DNA from: Fibrobacteria bacterium | Lineage (GTDB): Bacteria > Fibrobacterota > Fibrobacteria > UBA5070 | Length of the DNA stretch: 64,000 nucleotides | Direction: 5' to 3' | Assembly (NCBI GenBank): GCA_020633825.1 | Contig: JACKCV010000002.1 | Coordinates: 186,001 to 250,000 of the forward strand | In this document: one piece after another, positions 52,437 through 62,200 of the stretch | How positions within the stretch are numbered: position 1 is the first letter of the stretch | Layout: every line of letters begins with the position of its first letter | The notes under the pieces: model-generated | Database searches by the model: none | Seen by the model: the letters and a program-made list of their open reading frames with translations, nothing else | What the model was told of the DNA's origin: nothing | Position numbers and translations under genes: made by a program

Positions 52437-54914
52437 ATGAATGGAATGTTCACCGATCGCGTGAAGAAGGTCATGCAGCTTGCCCGGGAGGAGTCCGTCC
52501 GACTGGGCAACGATTATGTCGGCACCGAGCACTTGCTCCTGGGGCTGATTCGCGAGGGAGACGGTGTCGCGATCGCCGTCTTGAAGAACCTCAGCGTCGA
52601 TCTCGAAGAGCTCTCTCGCAACATCGAGAAGAGCATCAACACCTCCGGTGGCATGATGACCATCGGCCAGATGATCCCCTTCACTCCTCGGGCGAAGAAA
52701 GTTCTCGAAATCGCCGCCCAGGAGGCTCGTGCCATGAGCCACAAGTACATCGGCACCGAGCACATCCTCCTGGCCCTCATGAAGGACAACGAGTCCGCTG
52801 CCGCCACCGCTCTGGCGGCGGTGGGTGTGGACTACGACGCCTGTCGGGAGGAAATCGACAAGGTCCTGCGCGGCTCGGAATCGCCCCAGCAGCAGAGCCA
52901 GGCCTTCGGAGAAAGCCCCCAGGCTCCCGGAGGGGCGGGCAAGAAGAAGAGCAAGACGCCGTTCCTCGATCATTTCGGACGCGACCTGACGGAGCTGGCC
53001 AAGCTGGGCAAGCTCGATCCCATCATCGGCCGCGACAAGGAAATCGAACGCGTCATCCAGATTCTTTCCCGTCGCAAGAAGAACAATCCCCTGCTCATCG
53101 GAGAGCCCGGGGTCGGCAAGACCGCCGTCGTGGAGGGGCTCGCTCTCAAGATCGTGGAGCGCAAGATCCCCGAGGTGCTCGAACAGAAGCGTGTGGTCAC
53201 CCTCGACATGGCTTCCATCGTCGCCGGCACCAAGTATCGCGGCCAGTTCGAAGAGCGCCTGAAGGCCCTGATGGCGGAGCTCCAGAAGAACGACAACGTC
53301 ATCACCTTCATCGACGAGATCCATACCATCGTCGGTGCGGGGGGCTCCGAGGGCAGTCTCGACGCCTCCAACATCTTCAAGCCGGCTTTGGCTCGGGGAG
53401 AGTTGCAGTGCATCGGTGCGACCACCTTCGACGAATACCGAAAGCACATCGAAAAGGATGGTGCGCTCGAACGTCGCTTCCAGAGCATCACCATCGATCC
53501 TCCTTCCGCCGACGAAACCGTCGAGATCCTCAAGGGATTGAAGGAGCGCTACGAGAAGCACCACAAGGTGACCTACACCGTTCCCGCCATCGAAGCGGCG
53601 GTGAAGCTCTCCGAACGGTACATGAGCAACCGGTTCCTGCCGGACAAGGCCATCGACATCATCGACGAGGCCGGCGCACGCATCCGATTGTCCAGCCTCA
53701 CGGTTCCTCCCGCCATCCGCGAGATGGAAGACCAGATCACCGACGTCGTGGCTTTGAAGGAGCAGGCGGTCACCGATCAGGATTACGAGGCCGCCGCCCG
53801 CTACCGGGATCAGCAGGAGAAACTCCAGGAGCAGATCGTCGAGGCGCGGAACACCTGGAAGACCGAGCGCGGGGAGGAACTCCTCCTCGTCGACGAGGAT
53901 GTCATCACCGATGTCGTCTCCAAGATGACCGGCATCCCCATCACCAAGGTCGATGCCGCCGAAGGGCTCAATCTCCTCGGTCTGGAAGACGAACTGCACA
54001 AGCGCGTCGTCGGCCAGGAAAAGGCCATCGAAGTCGTCTCCCGTGCGATCCGCCGCAGCCGGGCCGGGTTCCACAACAACCGCCGCCCGATCGGTTCCTT
54101 CATCTTCCTCGGACCCACCGGGGTGGGCAAGACCGAGCTTTGCAAGGCCTTGGCCGAAGTGCTCTTCAAGAGCCCCGACGCCTTGGTGCGCATCGACATG
54201 AGCGAATACATGGAGAAATTCTCCGTGTCGCGGCTGGTGGGTGCTCCTCCGGGGTACGTCGGATACGAGGAAGGTGGCCAACTTTCCGAGAAGATCCGCA
54301 AGAAGCCTTATGCCGTGGTGCTGCTCGACGAGGTCGAAAAGGCGCATCCCGACGTCTTCAACATGCTCCTGCAGATCCTCGACGACGGACATCTCACCGA
54401 TTCCTTCGGGCGCAAGGTCAATTTCCGCAACACCATCATCATCATGACCTCCAACCTGGGGGCGCGCGACATCAAGCGAGGCGGACTCGGCTTCTCCAAC
54501 GGCGAGACCAAGTCGGACTACGAGCGCATGGAGAGAATGGTCCTGGACGAGCTCAAGCGCGCGTTCAACCCGGAATTCCTCAACCGTGTGGACGAGTCCT
54601 TGGTGTTCCACCCGTTGTCGCAGGCGGATTTGCAGAAGATCATCGAGATCCAACTTGGCGAAGTCCAGGCTCGCCTGGAGGAGCGCAAGGTGGTGATCGT
54701 GCCGTCCGAAGGTGCCAAGACCCTCCTGGTCGAGAAATCCTTCGATGCCCAATTGGGTGCCCGCCCGCTTCGTCGTTCCATCCAGCGGATGGTCGAGGAT
54801 GCCCTCGCCGAGGATTTCCTGCGCGGGAAGTTCTCCGATGGGGACACGATCCAAATCGACAGCGACGGTGAAAAGCTCGTGTTCACACCGATCCCCAGCC
54901 CCGCGTCGGAGTGA
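52437..54914 (+). CDS. clpC: ATP-dependent Clp protease ATP-binding subunit ClpC
   Basis: The product has 825 residues from ATG 52437, with AGGAGA 6 nt upstream. Clp_N repeats at 1-145 (HLLLGLIREGDGVA, HILLALMKDNESAA) are followed by AAA-1 with Walker A GEPGVGKT and FIDEIHTIVGAGG. A UVR motif lies in the middle domain (ARYRDQQEKLQEQI), which marks ClpC rather than ClpA or ClpB. AAA-2 has GPTGVGKTE, LLDEVEKAHPD and a ClpP-loop equivalent. It unfolds substrates for ClpP in the cytoplasm. No ctsR, mcsA or clpP gene is adjacent. A TATCTT box at about 52411 could be its -10. Confidence 0.96.
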   Translation: MNGMFTDRVKKVMQLAREESVRLGNDYVGTEHLLLGLIREGDGVAIAVLKNLSVDLEELSRNIEKSINTSGGMMTIGQMIPFTPRAKKVLEIAAQEARAMSHKYIGTEHILLALMKDNESAAATALAAVGVDYDACREEIDKVLRGSESPQQQSQAFGESPQAPGGAGKKKSKTPFLDHFGRDLTELAKLGKLDPIIGRDKEIERVIQILSRRKKNNPLLIGEPGVGKTAVVEGLALKIVERKIPEVLEQKRVVTLDMASIVAGTKYRGQFEERLKALMAELQKNDNVITFIDEIHTIVGAGGSEGSLDASNIFKPALARGELQCIGATTFDEYRKHIEKDGALERRFQSITIDPPSADETVEILKGLKERYEKHHKVTYTVPAIEAAVKLSERYMSNRFLPDKAIDIIDEAGARIRLSSLTVPPAIREMEDQITDVVALKEQAVTDQDYEAAARYRDQQEKLQEQIVEARNTWKTERGEELLLVDEDVITDVVSKMTGIPITKVDAAEGLNLLGLEDELHKRVVGQEKAIEVVSRAIRRSRAGFHNNRRPIGSFIFLGPTGVGKTELCKALAEVLFKSPDALVRIDMSEYMEKFSVSRLVGAPPGYVGYEEGGQLSEKIRKKPYAVVLLDEVEKAHPDVFNMLLQILDDGHLTDSFGRKVNFRNTIIIMTSNLGARDIKRGGLGFSNGETKSDYERMERMVLDELKRAFNPEFLNRVDESLVFHPLSQADLQKIIEIQLGEVQARLEERKVVIVPSEGAKTLLVEKSFDAQLGARPLRRSIQRMVEDALAEDFLRGKFSDGDTIQIDSDGEKLVFTPIPSPASE

Positions 54915-54942
54915 TCTTCGACCAAGGTGATGGCGCGGTGGC

Positions 54943-54976
54943 CGCCCCAGGAGACAGGTCTCCCGGGGCGTTTTTT
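54943..54976 (+). terminator. Rho-independent terminator of clpC
   Basis: CGCCCC-A-GGAGAC pairs with GTCTCC-C-GGGGCG around an AG loop and runs straight into TTTTTT, 28 nt after the stop. Confidence 0.93.
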
Positions 54977-55083
54977 CGCCCTGATTCACCGCAGGGCCTT
55001 CCGGATCGATGGTGGATGGGGTGGTCGCCCACCTTCCCACTGACTAATTTGGCGTTCTTCCTCTAGTCCTGATGGAATCCAGA

Positions 55084-57462
55084 ATGCGTCTTCGCACGGT
55101 CCTGTTCATGGCAGGGCATCTCCTTCCCCTCGCGGTCACCGCACAGGAATTGCCCCAACTCCTCCCCGAAGTGGAAGCGCCCTCGCCATCGCTCCCCGAG
55201 GCTCTGTCCCGCACGCGCATCGATTCGATCCGCGTCGAGGGCACTCGCACCGTCGATGCCGCCGTCGTTCGGGGCACTCTGCGCATGGTCGTCGGAGACG
55301 CCTTCACCGACGAAGGGTTCGCCGACCGTTCCCGGGAGAGTCTCCGCGCCCTGATGGGATTGGGATTGCTGGCCGACGCCTCCATCGATTACCAAGCATC
55401 CTCCGAAGGGGGTGTGGTCGTGGTCGTCCATGTGGTGGAGCACCCCTCCGTGTCCGAGATCTCCTTCAAAGGCAATCGAAAGATCAAAGACAAGGGATTG
55501 CGGGAGAAATCCACCCTCTCCGAGGGTTCCGTCCTCTCTCCTGCGGCTTTGGAACGGGATCGTCAGGCCTTCCTGGCCGCCTACCAGGAGAAGGGCTACC
55601 TCGATGCGGAAGTCACTCCCGACCTCGGGGAGCCATCGGCCACCGACTCTCGAGTTCCACTGACCTGGAAGGTGGTCGAGGGTTCCAAGATCCGTGTCGG
55701 GCGGATCTATTTCGAGGGGAACGCGAACCTCCCGCGGAAAAAGCTTCTCAAACCGTTGCGGACCAAGGAAAAGCGCTGGTGGAGGTCCGGCGAGTTCCAT
55801 GACGATTCCCTTCGGATGGATTTGGAATCCCTTCGGGAACTGTACCGGGAAAAGGGCTTCCTCGACGCCCAGATCAAACTGGACACCATCGTTCGTCGTC
55901 CCGAAAAGAAGCGTCTCGACGTTCACCTGACCGTGGAGGAAGGCAAGCGTTTCTACCGAGGACGCGTCGCGTTCGCCGGAATGGATGCGGTGTCCGAGCG
56001 CCAATTGCGCTCGCAACTTCTCATCGATTCGGGCGAAGTGATGAATCAGAAGAAGCTCGAGGGGGAGGAAAAGAACCTCCGGGATCTCTACTTGGAGGAA
56101 GGGCGGATCTTCGTGCAGGTGAATCCCGTGCGCAGTTTCCGCGAGGATACCCTGGTCGATCTCCTCTACACCATCAAGGAAGGCCCTCCGGCTTCCATCG
56201 GTCAGGTCATCATCGAGGGCAATACCAAGACTCGGGACAAGGTCGTGCGGCGTGAAATCCGTCTCTTCCCCGGAGACCTGTACCGGCAAAGCCTCCTGAT
56301 GAGGTCCTTCCGCGAAATCATGCAGCTCAACTACTTCGACGCCGTGCTTCCGGAACCCCAGCCCAAGGACGATGGCTCCGTCGATCTCCTGTTCCGGGTC
56401 ACGGAAAAGGAAAAGGGGACGGGGACCTTCTCCGCTGGTGGAGCATACTCCCAGAGGGACGGATTCGTCGGCACCTTGGGCTTGCAGGTCCCCAATGTCT
56501 TCGGAACCGGGCGCCGTGCGGACTTTTCCCTCGAGTACGGGGAATACAAGCAAAGCGTTTCGGTAGGAGGGAATGAACCCTGGTTCATGGACACTCCGAC
56601 CCGGCTGGGGGGGAGCGTGTTCTGGACACACCAGACCAGCCAGTACTACGACGACTACGAGCTCACCCAATACGGGTTCAACTTGAGCCTGGGGCGGCGA
56701 CTTCGCTGGCCGGACGACTATTTCTCGGCATCCACCGGGTACGGATTCTCCTTCAACAGCTATGGATCGTCGGGAGATCGCTCCGGTCTCCTCCAGACCG
56801 ATGGGATCGAAAGCTCCCTTTCCTTCACGCTCACTCGCGACGACAAGGACCTCCCGGTGTTTCCCACCACGGGGTCCGTCTACCAGATCTCCTATCGCCG
56901 CATCGGTGGACCGATCGGAGGCAGCTTCGACTACCACGAGATGCGCTCCAAGATCCAGTGGTGGTTCCCCACGGTCGGCAAGTTCGTGCTCGGGCTGGAA
57001 GCCCAAGGTGGACTGGTCGATGGAGATGTCATCCAGGAAAAGGACCTCTACTCCATGGGTGGCACTCTCGGCTACGAGGGCAAGCTTCGTGGATACGATC
57101 CGGGTTCCGTCGGCGCCTACCGTCTGGGACGCTCCTACCTTTCCTCCACTCTGGAACTGCGTTACCCGGTGGCCGACCAGGTGCTCTACCTGCTCGCCTT
57201 CGCCGATGCCGGCAATGTCTTCGGCCCCACCTTGCGGACGGTTGCGGATGTTCGCGCCGACGCCTTGGGATCCCCCTGGGATGAAATCGATCTCGGTTCG
57301 CTCAAGCGCGACTACGGTTTCGGCTTCCGTTTGAACATTCCTATGATGGGAATTCTCGGTTTCGATTTCGCCTGGGGACTCGACCCCAACGAAAACCGGT
57401 ACGGCCAGTCCATCGACAATCTTGGCTTCCATCCGAACTTCATCATCGAATCGCCGTTCTAG
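55084..57462 (+). CDS. bamA: Outer membrane protein assembly factor BamA
   Basis: The product has 792 residues from ATG 55084 (ATG 55072 adds four residues; GGA lies about 7 nt before 55084). A signal peptide (LFMAGHLLPLAVTA) is followed by five POTRA domains to about residue 420 (SIRVEGTRTV, SEISFKGNRKI, GRIYFEGNANL, GRVAFAGMDAV, GQVIIEGNTKT). The 16-strand barrel then has the KLRGYDPGSVG lock motif and ends ...IIESPF with the terminal Phe. BamA inserts barrel proteins into the outer membrane. The order bamA-skp-lpxD is classical in Gram-negative bacteria. It is the second Omp85 protein of the window. Confidence 0.95.
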   Translation: MRLRTVLFMAGHLLPLAVTAQELPQLLPEVEAPSPSLPEALSRTRIDSIRVEGTRTVDAAVVRGTLRMVVGDAFTDEGFADRSRESLRALMGLGLLADASIDYQASSEGGVVVVVHVVEHPSVSEISFKGNRKIKDKGLREKSTLSEGSVLSPAALERDRQAFLAAYQEKGYLDAEVTPDLGEPSATDSRVPLTWKVVEGSKIRVGRIYFEGNANLPRKKLLKPLRTKEKRWWRSGEFHDDSLRMDLESLRELYREKGFLDAQIKLDTIVRRPEKKRLDVHLTVEEGKRFYRGRVAFAGMDAVSERQLRSQLLIDSGEVMNQKKLEGEEKNLRDLYLEEGRIFVQVNPVRSFREDTLVDLLYTIKEGPPASIGQVIIEGNTKTRDKVVRREIRLFPGDLYRQSLLMRSFREIMQLNYFDAVLPEPQPKDDGSVDLLFRVTEKEKGTGTFSAGGAYSQRDGFVGTLGLQVPNVFGTGRRADFSLEYGEYKQSVSVGGNEPWFMDTPTRLGGSVFWTHQTSQYYDDYELTQYGFNLSLGRRLRWPDDYFSASTGYGFSFNSYGSSGDRSGLLQTDGIESSLSFTLTRDDKDLPVFPTTGSVYQISYRRIGGPIGGSFDYHEMRSKIQWWFPTVGKFVLGLEAQGGLVDGDVIQEKDLYSMGGTLGYEGKLRGYDPGSVGAYRLGRSYLSSTLELRYPVADQVLYLLAFADAGNVFGPTLRTVADVRADALGSPWDEIDLGSLKRDYGFGFRLNIPMMGILGFDFAWGLDPNENRYGQSIDNLGFHPNFIIESPF

Positions 57463-57474
57463 AAAGGCTCCCGC

Positions 57475-58062
57475 ATGACTCGCTTGTCCTTGGCCTTGGT
57501 CGCTATCCTATTCCTCTCCGGCATTTCCTCCGCGGAAGGGCCGCGTTTGGCTGTCATCGACAGCAAGGCCCTTTTCGACGGGTACAAGGAAACGAAGGAT
57601 GCCCAGTCGAAGTACGACAAGCAGGTCGCCAAGTGGGAACAGGAAGTCGCCGACAAGCAGAAGGAGCTTGCGGGGATGAAGGAGAAATTCGAAAAGCAGA
57701 GTCTCATGCTCTCCGATGAACGCAAGAAGGAGCTCGGGGCGAAATTCCAGCAAAAACAGGCCGACCTCCAGAAGTTGGTCCAGAGCTTGTACGGCAAGGA
57801 TGGCAAAGTGGCCAAGGTCAACGAACAGTTCACCGGGCCCATCCTTCAAAAGATCCGCAATGTCGCCCAATTGATCGCCAAATCCGAAGGGTTCGATCTG
57901 GTTCTCGACAAAGCTGCGGGAGCGGTGTTCTACGTCGGAAAGCCGGAGATGGACATCACCCAGAAAGTCCTCGACCGACTGAACAGCGAATACACGGGGG
58001 CCTCGACCCCCGCCCCGGGAGCGACGACCCCTGCGGCAGCGCCTGCGGCGACGGGGAACTGA
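57475..58062 (+). CDS. skp: Skp/OmpH family periplasmic chaperone
   Basis: The product has 195 residues. The signal peptide (LSLALVAILFLSGISS) is followed by VIDSKALFDGYKETKDAQSKY and a long coiled coil (about 40-120) rich in Lys, Glu and Gln. The C-terminal body then reads IAKSEGFDLVLDKAAGAVFYVG and is followed by an Ala/Pro-rich tail. Skp holds unfolded outer-membrane proteins for BamA. It lies 12 nt after bamA and 22 nt before lpxD, in the standard order. Confidence 0.92.
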   Translation: MTRLSLALVAILFLSGISSAEGPRLAVIDSKALFDGYKETKDAQSKYDKQVAKWEQEVADKQKELAGMKEKFEKQSLMLSDERKKELGAKFQQKQADLQKLVQSLYGKDGKVAKVNEQFTGPILQKIRNVAQLIAKSEGFDLVLDKAAGAVFYVGKPEMDITQKVLDRLNSEYTGASTPAPGATTPAAAPAATGN

Positions 58063-58084
58063 CACCCCAGGACGGGATTCCATC

Positions 58085-58990
58085 ATGGCACTGGCGCTCC
58101 ATGCCACCTCCGACGCCCTCCAGGACCTCCTTGGAGGGCGTTTCCGTTCGGGAACTCCGAAAGACTCATGGGTTTCCTTGCGGGCCCCTGATCGTGCCGA
58201 GGCGACCGATGTCGCGGTGATGGGGGAGCGGCTTTCCTTGGCGGTCCGGGCAAACTGCCGGGCGGGATTGCGCATCGTGGGTCCGAACGATCCGACCGAG
58301 AATGCCCTGGAGGTCGAAGATCCGGACCGGGCCTTGGCGACCCTGGTCCGATGGCTCGATGCGAGGGAGCCCCTTGCGGAAGAGTGGTGGTCCGCCGAGG
58401 AGGTATTGGATCGATTGGGCCCGGGTGCCCGAGGCTCGATGGTCCACAGATCTTGCTCTTTATCCCCCGGAATCCGGGTGGGATCTGGCGTTGTCCTCCA
58501 CGCCAAGGTGCGGGTGGGGGCGGGATGCGTCCTGGGAGACCACGCGGTGGTGGGAAGCCCAGGGTTCGGGTTCACCGCCGAACCGTCGGGAATTCTGGCA
58601 CCGTTGCCACACCGAGCAGGGGTGGTCCTGGAAGAGGATGTGTGGGTCGGCCCCTTGACCAACATCGCCGCCGGACTTCTGGAGCCGACCTGGATCGGGG
58701 CCCATTCTCGACTGGATGCCCACGTCCAGGTCGGCCACAATGCACAGGTCGGTCGTGGGTGTGTCCTGGCCGGGCAGGTCGGCTTGGCTGGCAGTGTCGT
58801 TTTGGGAGATGGGTGCCTGGTCGGGGGGCAAGCCGGGTTCGCTGATCATGTGACCCTGGGGCGCTTCTGCCGGGTGGCTGGTCAGAGCGGCGTGACCAAA
58901 TCCTGGCCGGATCGCACCATCCTGGTCGGATTTCCGGCCCGTCCGCGGAGGGGTGGGGGGCGTGATCGAGGTCACGCTGTACTTCCCTAG
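58085..58990 (+). CDS. lpxD: UDP-3-O-acylglucosamine N-acyltransferase LpxD
   Basis: The product has 301 residues, about 40 shorter than E. coli LpxD. The N-terminal uridine-binding part (1-110) is weakly conserved. A left-handed parallel beta-helix of hexapeptide repeats (115-285) has GDHAVVGSPGFGF, the catalytic His in VQVGHNAQVG, and LAGQVGLAGSVVLGDG. The usual C-terminal helical bundle is reduced to an Arg/Gly-rich tail. It adds the N-linked acyl chain in lipid A synthesis. This indicates an LPS-type outer membrane. It is the last gene of the bamA unit. Confidence 0.9.
   Translation: MALALHATSDALQDLLGGRFRSGTPKDSWVSLRAPDRAEATDVAVMGERLSLAVRANCRAGLRIVGPNDPTENALEVEDPDRALATLVRWLDAREPLAEEWWSAEEVLDRLGPGARGSMVHRSCSLSPGIRVGSGVVLHAKVRVGAGCVLGDHAVVGSPGFGFTAEPSGILAPLPHRAGVVLEEDVWVGPLTNIAAGLLEPTWIGAHSRLDAHVQVGHNAQVGRGCVLAGQVGLAGSVVLGDGCLVGGQAGFADHVTLGRFCRVAGQSGVTKSWPDRTILVGFPARPRRGGGRDRGHAVLP
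58962..58975. promoter_or_regulatory. Possible CRP-like site at the lpxD 3' end
   Basis: GTGATCGAGGTCAC keeps the GTGA-N6-TCAC core and matches 12 of 14 positions of the palindrome at 37710-37723. It lies inside the last codons of lpxD, about 230 bp before the next beta-helix gene. Coincidence is possible. Confidence 0.3.
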
Positions 58991-59202
58991 AGAACGGTTC
59001 GTGGGACTTTTTCAGCAAACGTGAAAACGTGGACCGCAAAATCGGCTACTATGTACAAGTCGTGGAAGCGTGGCTTCGCGGTGGATCGTCGGTCGGTCGT
59101 GGCTCTGCGGAGCACAAACCGGTGGCGAGCCTCCACAGGCCAGCGTTAGATTGGGTCCGAACTACGGACTGAGATCTCGTTTTCTTTTAGGAGAGTCTGA
59201 AC

Positions 59203-62200
59203 ATGCTCCAACGTGCAGTCGCCCCGAAGGTTGGCCTCTTCCGCTGGGTGCTGGGTGCCATCGTTGCCTTGGTACTTATGCCGACCACCACCCGTGCGCA
59301 GATCACGGTTACCGTGGGCGCTGGGGGGACTTATTCCACCATTCAGCAGGCGGTGAATGCGTGCCCCACCGAGGGTTGCGTCATCAACCTCATCGACACG
59401 ACCTACTTCTTGAGCCAGGAAATCTGGATCGAGGGCAAGAACAATCTGACCATTCAGGCTGCTCAGAACCTCCAGTTGGCCGGGAAGCGCCCCCGCATCT
59501 TCACGACCTTCGATCTGTCCATGACTCGAGGAACGGGGGCCAACCCCACGGACCCTCTTCGGCCCGCCGGCTGGAAGCGTTGGCCAAAGACTTGCAAAGA
59601 TGAAACCGGTGGTTCCTTGGATACCGACAATCCTTTTTCCACGAGTGGATTTCAGCACAACGGCCTCATCGTCGTGTACAAGTCCACCAACGTCACCATC
59701 GAGGGATTGAACATCGATGGCATCCGTCCTATGCCCTTCGTGAACAAGGGGATTTGGGACTGCAAATACGAGGTGTATTTCGGAAACGTCGGCATCAATT
59801 TGTTCCAGTCCAAAAATGTGGTCGTCCGGAATAACGAGATCAAGAACTTCTACAGCTCGATCTACATGCAGAATCGCAACGTTGGTGGCGCGTTTGCTGC
59901 TCCGAACCCCGATGACCAGGACGTGAAGGATATCATTCCCTATTCCCAGTATGGCAAGGTCGGAGATCACCTGATCGAGAAGAATCTCATCCATCACAAC
60001 TGGTGGGGCATCTATGACGAAATGGAATGGGATATCGGATCCACGATCCGCTACAACATTCTCGATTCGAATGCGAATACCCGCTTCAAATCCACGATGG
60101 ATTCCAGCTCTGATGCCAACAATCACGTCGGCGGCTTCATGTTCGTCAAAGACGTGATGATTGTTCCTCACAAGATTTACAACAACACCATCAATGGCTC
60201 CGCCATGGTGATGGGGCACGGCTATTTCAAGCCTGGCGTCCAGCACTACTTCTATAATAATCTTCTTACAAATTGGTACCGCGCGACCCCGGAACAGGCC
60301 GACCAGATGGGTCAGGAGCGCCAGATCCTCAGCTGGTACAAGAACTTCATGTACCACAACACCTTTGAAATCGCTTCGGACTCCGGCCTTCAAAGGCAGT
60401 CCATGACCAGCGGAAACGTCAACGATACCGCCGCTTGCGCCCTGTCGGGCCAGAGGGCTCCCTGCTGGATCACCTTCGATGCGAAGGTGGATGTCTTCAC
60501 TGGCTACCAAATGAACAAGCTTCTTTGGAATGGCTGGGAGATTGCCCAAGGCGGAAACTTTACCGCCATGTTCAATGCCGCTCCCTACACGGTTTACAAC
60601 AACCAAGTCGTGGACATCTTCGGAACCAATGCATCCGGATTGATCAAATCGGCGACTGGTGTCGGGACCGCGAAGAGGGACATTTCCGCACAACAAAATT
60701 TCTGGGCTCGGGACATCCCCTTCATTTCCATGAAGCCGGGAAGTGCCGGGTACCTGGAGCCCAAATGGGGCAATGCGACGGTGGATTCCACCATTTTGGA
60801 CAATGGTTGGGATGCTGCTGGCAATCGTGATCAAGATGGATCCCAGGTGGATCGAGGCGCAATCCCCAAATCGAAGGGTGCACTCGTTTCTCCGTTGACG
60901 CTGAAGGACCAGTCGATCGTCAAGCTGGATAAGACTGGTCTGACGGTGGATTTCGACTACTGTCTCGACGGTGCCGGAACCTGGACGAATGTCAGGCTTG
61001 AAAAGGTTGAGTATTACAACAACATCGCACGTGCCACCGACGATGCCCCCAAGCCGACTCCGGACTGGCCTGTGCCGTCCACCTTGACCAATACAGGAAC
61101 CGATCCGGAGGTTGGGGGATGCAATACGTTCAGTGCGAAATTGCCGAAGGCCCCGGTGGATTCGTTTGCACGGTTCGATCTCATTTTCAGCGGAGATTTG
61201 AATGGGCAGACCATTCGCTCCAACGTTGGTGTTTGGATCTGGAGACAAACTCAATACATCCTTGATATTTACTTCACACGTCCTGGTGGAAAGGACCCTC
61301 TGACGACCGTGAAGGTTGGGGATCCGGTCGACATGCATGTCCGGGCACTTCGGACGGACGGAACGGCTCAGGAAGTTTCCCCCATCGACATTTTGACTGC
61401 TCTTCCAAGTCGCAATACATTCTTGATTGCTGGAGATAAGCAGATCGTCAGTGGCGACACCATCGGTCGTGCCGTGGCATCCGGGACGGTGTTTCCGATC
61501 TACTTCACAGAGTCCGGCATGACCACGATCTCCATGTCCGGAATGATCGGGAAGCTTCCCGTTCCGGGTTCTGCAGGAATCCGCGTTCGTCCAGGTCCTC
61601 CGGAGCTTGCCGTCTGGTCCGATCCTCCCAGCTATGCTGCCATGGATCACTCCATTCCGCTCGACTCCCTCAATCCTAGGGTCGTTCCTCAATCACCAAC
61701 TCCGTTGTTGATCGATGTGAAGGACAAGTATGGCAATTTGGTGGATACCACCGGATTCGTGGTCATCGATACTCTGATGATCGACCGGAACCCGACCATC
61801 ATGCAATTCGCATCCGATATTGCTGGGCCCTTCGCGGCCAAGCCCTGGATCCTTCCCTTCCCCGCAACAGGGAAGATGAGCGTTGCCGTCAATCTCAGGG
61901 GAACCGAGGGAACTCGATTCTGGGGTCTGGCCTCGGTTCAGGGCAAAACTGCCATCGACTCCGGCTTGATGAAAGTCGGGAAGCAGCTCGAGCGTCTCTG
62001 GTTTACGCCTGTGGCCCCCATCGATACCTACGTGACCGTGAAGCAGAAGGTCCACATCATCCTGTCCGAAGATGGAATTCTCTCCAAGCCGACCTCGGCT
62101 TTCGCGACGGCTTCGGTGAAATTGCGTTCGGCGAAAGGAACCCAGTTCTTCGCAACAGCAGCATCCACCACCCCTCTCGATTCCGTCAGCCTGATCGCGG

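Noticed and set aside
59146..61692. 848-residue minus-strand open frame opposite the giant beta-helix gene
   Set aside because: No start context or family pattern. The opposite frame has a ribosome site, signal peptide and beta-helix rungs.
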